Below are positions 5,761 to 7,321 of a stretch of 7,321 nt of DNA, one piece after another (position 1 is the stretch's first letter; every line of letters begins with the position of its first letter). The stretch covers positions 1 to 7,321 of the forward strand of contig CAZUAI010000139.1 of the NCBI GenBank assembly GCA_964617875.1. The letters run 5' to 3'. The position numbers and the translations under genes are program-made. The DNA is from CAZMVY01 sp964617875 (GTDB taxonomy: Bacteria; Planctomycetota; Phycisphaerae; UBA1845; PWPN01). The notes beneath the pieces were generated by a model that was not told the origin of the DNA, did no database searches, and saw nothing but the letters and a program-made list of their open reading frames with translations.

Positions 5761-7194
5761 ATGCCGGACTCCTCCGCCATCACCTCCCCCGCGTTCCGCA
5801 AGGCCGCTCTCGCGAGCGAACGCCTGCGGATCGTCAGCCTGATCTGCGTGATCCTCGTCATGGTGGTCATTTCGATCGTGCGCGGGCTTCTCGCCGGGTA
5901 CGACGGGCAGTTGCGGCTCATGCCGTTGTTCCTGGTGCCTGTCGCGGTCTTCATGGCCTACGAGTCTGCGATGCTCCGCGTGGTCAGTCGCATGCTCCGG
6001 AGCGGTGGCGAACCCGCGCTGTGGAGATGGATCCTCAGCATCTTCGTGGAAACCGCGCTGCCGACGGCGATCATCGCGATGATCACCCACAGCCCCACGA
6101 CCGGCCCTTATCGGGCCCTGGTCGCGCCCTCCGTGTTTGCCTACGCCTTCTTCATCATCCTCGCCACACTGCGGCTCAATCCGCTGCTGTGTACGCTGAC
6201 CGGCGTGTTCGCGGCGGCCCAGTACTTGGCCGTGGTCGCCTACACGTACCGGCGCTTTCCCGAACCTCCGGAAACGAGCGGCGCATTCCCCTTGTCGATC
6301 TACGTTACGTATGCCATCTGCTTCCTTGTCGCGGGTGTGGCGGCGGCGGGCGTTTCACGGCAGATCCGGACGCACGTCATCGCGGCGTTGCGCGAAGCGG
6401 ACGCACGGCAGCAGATCCGGGAGATGGAGCGCGACCTCGGGATCGCGAGGACCATCCAGGAAGGGCTTCTGCCCGGCCGTTTGCCGGATCTTCCGGGGTT
6501 CGAGATCGCCGGGTGGAGCCGTCCGGCCGCCCAGACCGGCGGCGACTACTACTACTGGCAGCCGCTTCCCGACGGACGCGTCGCGGTGTCGCTCGCGGAC
6601 GTGACCGGGCACGGTATCGGTCCGGCGCTCATCACGGCCGCTTGTCGCGCCTACTCGCGAGCCAGTTTCCTGACGGCGGCCGAGTTCGGAGAACAGGTGG
6701 ACCGCATCCACCGCCTTCTCGGGGAAGACCTCCCTGCGGACCGCTTCGTGACGTTCGTCGCGGCGCTGATCACGCCGAACTCGAACCGCGTGCGTATCCT
6801 TTCTGCCGGTCAGGGACCGATCTTCCATTACTGCGCCGCCGAAGGGCGTGTGCGGAGCTACAACGCGGACGACCTCCCGTTTGGCGTCATGGCCGAGAAC
6901 ACGTACGGGCCGGCCCGGGATCTCGACATGGCCGCGGGCGATATACTCATCCTGATCACGGACGGGTTTTTCGAATGGCCGAACGAGCACGACGAACAGT
7001 ACGGCACGGAGCGGCTTGGCCGGCTGATTGGCGACGCCTGCGATCTGCCGGCTGCGGACTTGATCGACCGCCTTTATTCGGACGTACTCCGCCACGCCGG
7101 GCCAGTCCAGCAACAGGACGACCTGACCGCCGTCGTCATCAGGCGGACGAACGACCGTCGCGGGCCGGGCGAGCCTTCCGTTTTGGCGAGTTGA
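5761..7194 (+). CDS. Membrane-anchored SpoIIE/PP2C-type serine/threonine phosphatase (RsbU-like)
   Basis: The product has 477 residues. The N-terminal half has about six hydrophobic segments (roughly 22-42, 52-70, 90-108, 118-138, 141-162, 178-198), forming a membrane sensor-like region that matches no named sensor domain I recognise. A linker helix of about 200-230 (READARQQIREMERDLGIARTIQ) leads to the SpoIIE domain. Catalytic motifs visible are IQEGLLPGRLPDLPGFEIAG, TGGDYYYW (Asp262), LADVTGHGIGPAL (Asp280), ILITDGFFEW (Asp401) and QDDLTAVVI (Asp453/454), the expected metal-binding set. Known relatives dephosphorylate anti-anti-sigma factors (STAS proteins) in partner-switching stress pathways; no STAS or kinase gene is in view, so the target is unknown. 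The second acidic residue usual in GGDxYD is Tyr265 here. The gene has no clear Shine-Dalgarno and starts 14 bp after the lipoprotein stop, consistent with operon coupling. Confidence 0.93.
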   Translation: MPDSSAITSPAFRKAALASERLRIVSLICVILVMVVISIVRGLLAGYDGQLRLMPLFLVPVAVFMAYESAMLRVVSRMLRSGGEPALWRWILSIFVETALPTAIIAMITHSPTTGPYRALVAPSVFAYAFFIILATLRLNPLLCTLTGVFAAAQYLAVVAYTYRRFPEPPETSGAFPLSIYVTYAICFLVAGVAAAGVSRQIRTHVIAALREADARQQIREMERDLGIARTIQEGLLPGRLPDLPGFEIAGWSRPAAQTGGDYYYWQPLPDGRVAVSLADVTGHGIGPALITAACRAYSRASFLTAAEFGEQVDRIHRLLGEDLPADRFVTFVAALITPNSNRVRILSAGQGPIFHYCAAEGRVRSYNADDLPFGVMAENTYGPARDLDMAAGDILILITDGFFEWPNEHDEQYGTERLGRLIGDACDLPAADLIDRLYSDVLRHAGPVQQQDDLTAVVIRRTNDRRGPGEPSVLAS

Positions 7195-7303
7195 TCCCCG
7201 ACGTCCGGATTCCAGAATCGCGTTACTGCTCATGGCGCTCGCAGTCCGGACCGATATGGAACTGTCTTAACCCAACCTTCGCACGCGGCCGGCGTCAAAG
7301 CGG

Positions 7304-7319
7304 CTGGCGATAGCGCCAG
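7304..7319. terminator. Small hairpin at the window's right edge, possible terminator
   Basis: CTGGCG (7304-7309) pairs with CGCCAG (7314-7319) around loop atag, 110 bp after the phosphatase stop. The window ends before any T tract could be seen, so it may equally be a REP-type palindrome. Between 7195 and 7303 I see no gene. Confidence 0.25.
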
Positions 7320-7321
7320 GG

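Noticed and set aside
5590..6090. Minus-strand open frame of 166 codons rich in His, Asp and Arg
   Set aside because: It is opposite the junction of the two-gene operon; its composition is that of reverse-complemented GC-rich coding sequence.
6355..7233. Minus-strand open frame of 292 codons opposite the phosphatase
   Set aside because: It lies wholly opposite the conserved SpoIIE domain, with Arg-rich composition and no motif; a GC-driven shadow.

Overview
This GC-rich window reads as a bacterial chromosome segment, most likely from a planctomycete of the Phycisphaerae type. That placement is an inference. It rests on a short zinc-ribbon reading frame of the form CxxCxYxLRGL...RCPECG (near 1930-1995), a signature I associate with planctomycete proteins. 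It also fits the mix of an RHS protein, a large multihaem cytochrome fused to TPRs, a 6-TM SpoIIE-type phosphatase and dense palindromic intergenic repeats. All credible genes lie on the + strand.

Left third (1-2001), accessory: the 3' end of an RHS-repeat protein enters from the left edge. Its core carries an in-frame 48-bp tandem repeat built of two hairpins per unit. After the core comes a cysteine-rich C-terminal domain of about 181 residues. A small three-TM protein follows, whose ATG overlaps the RHS stop (ATGA). Position and coupling fit a polymorphic toxin tip plus immunity protein, but neither domain is recognised. Next come a 100-bp palindromic element and the 3' remnant of a small TM plus zinc-ribbon reading frame.

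Middle (2002-2611): about 600 bp without a convincing gene. It holds a stack of distinct repeat types: a 12-bp inverted repeat of the GCGTATTCCGCG type, two copies of a CACCCTCACCCC-type repeat with its own hairpin, and a 147-bp imperfect inverted-repeat element. The leader of the cytochrome gene follows.

Right two thirds (2612-7194), ordinary cellular genes: (i) a secreted c-type cytochrome with eight CXXCH haem sites followed by HEAT-like and TPR repeats; (ii) after a 219-bp gap with a plausible sigma70-type promoter, a DUF4136 lipoprotein; (iii) 14 bp downstream, probably co-transcribed, a membrane-anchored SpoIIE/PP2C serine/threonine phosphatase. The last 127 bp hold no gene, only a small hairpin at the edge.

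The most interesting region is the left part: palindromic repeats being translated inside an RHS protein, a candidate new toxin/immunity pair, and a zinc-ribbon fragment abutting a palindromic element. No complete known defence system, CRISPR array, tRNA or rRNA was seen.
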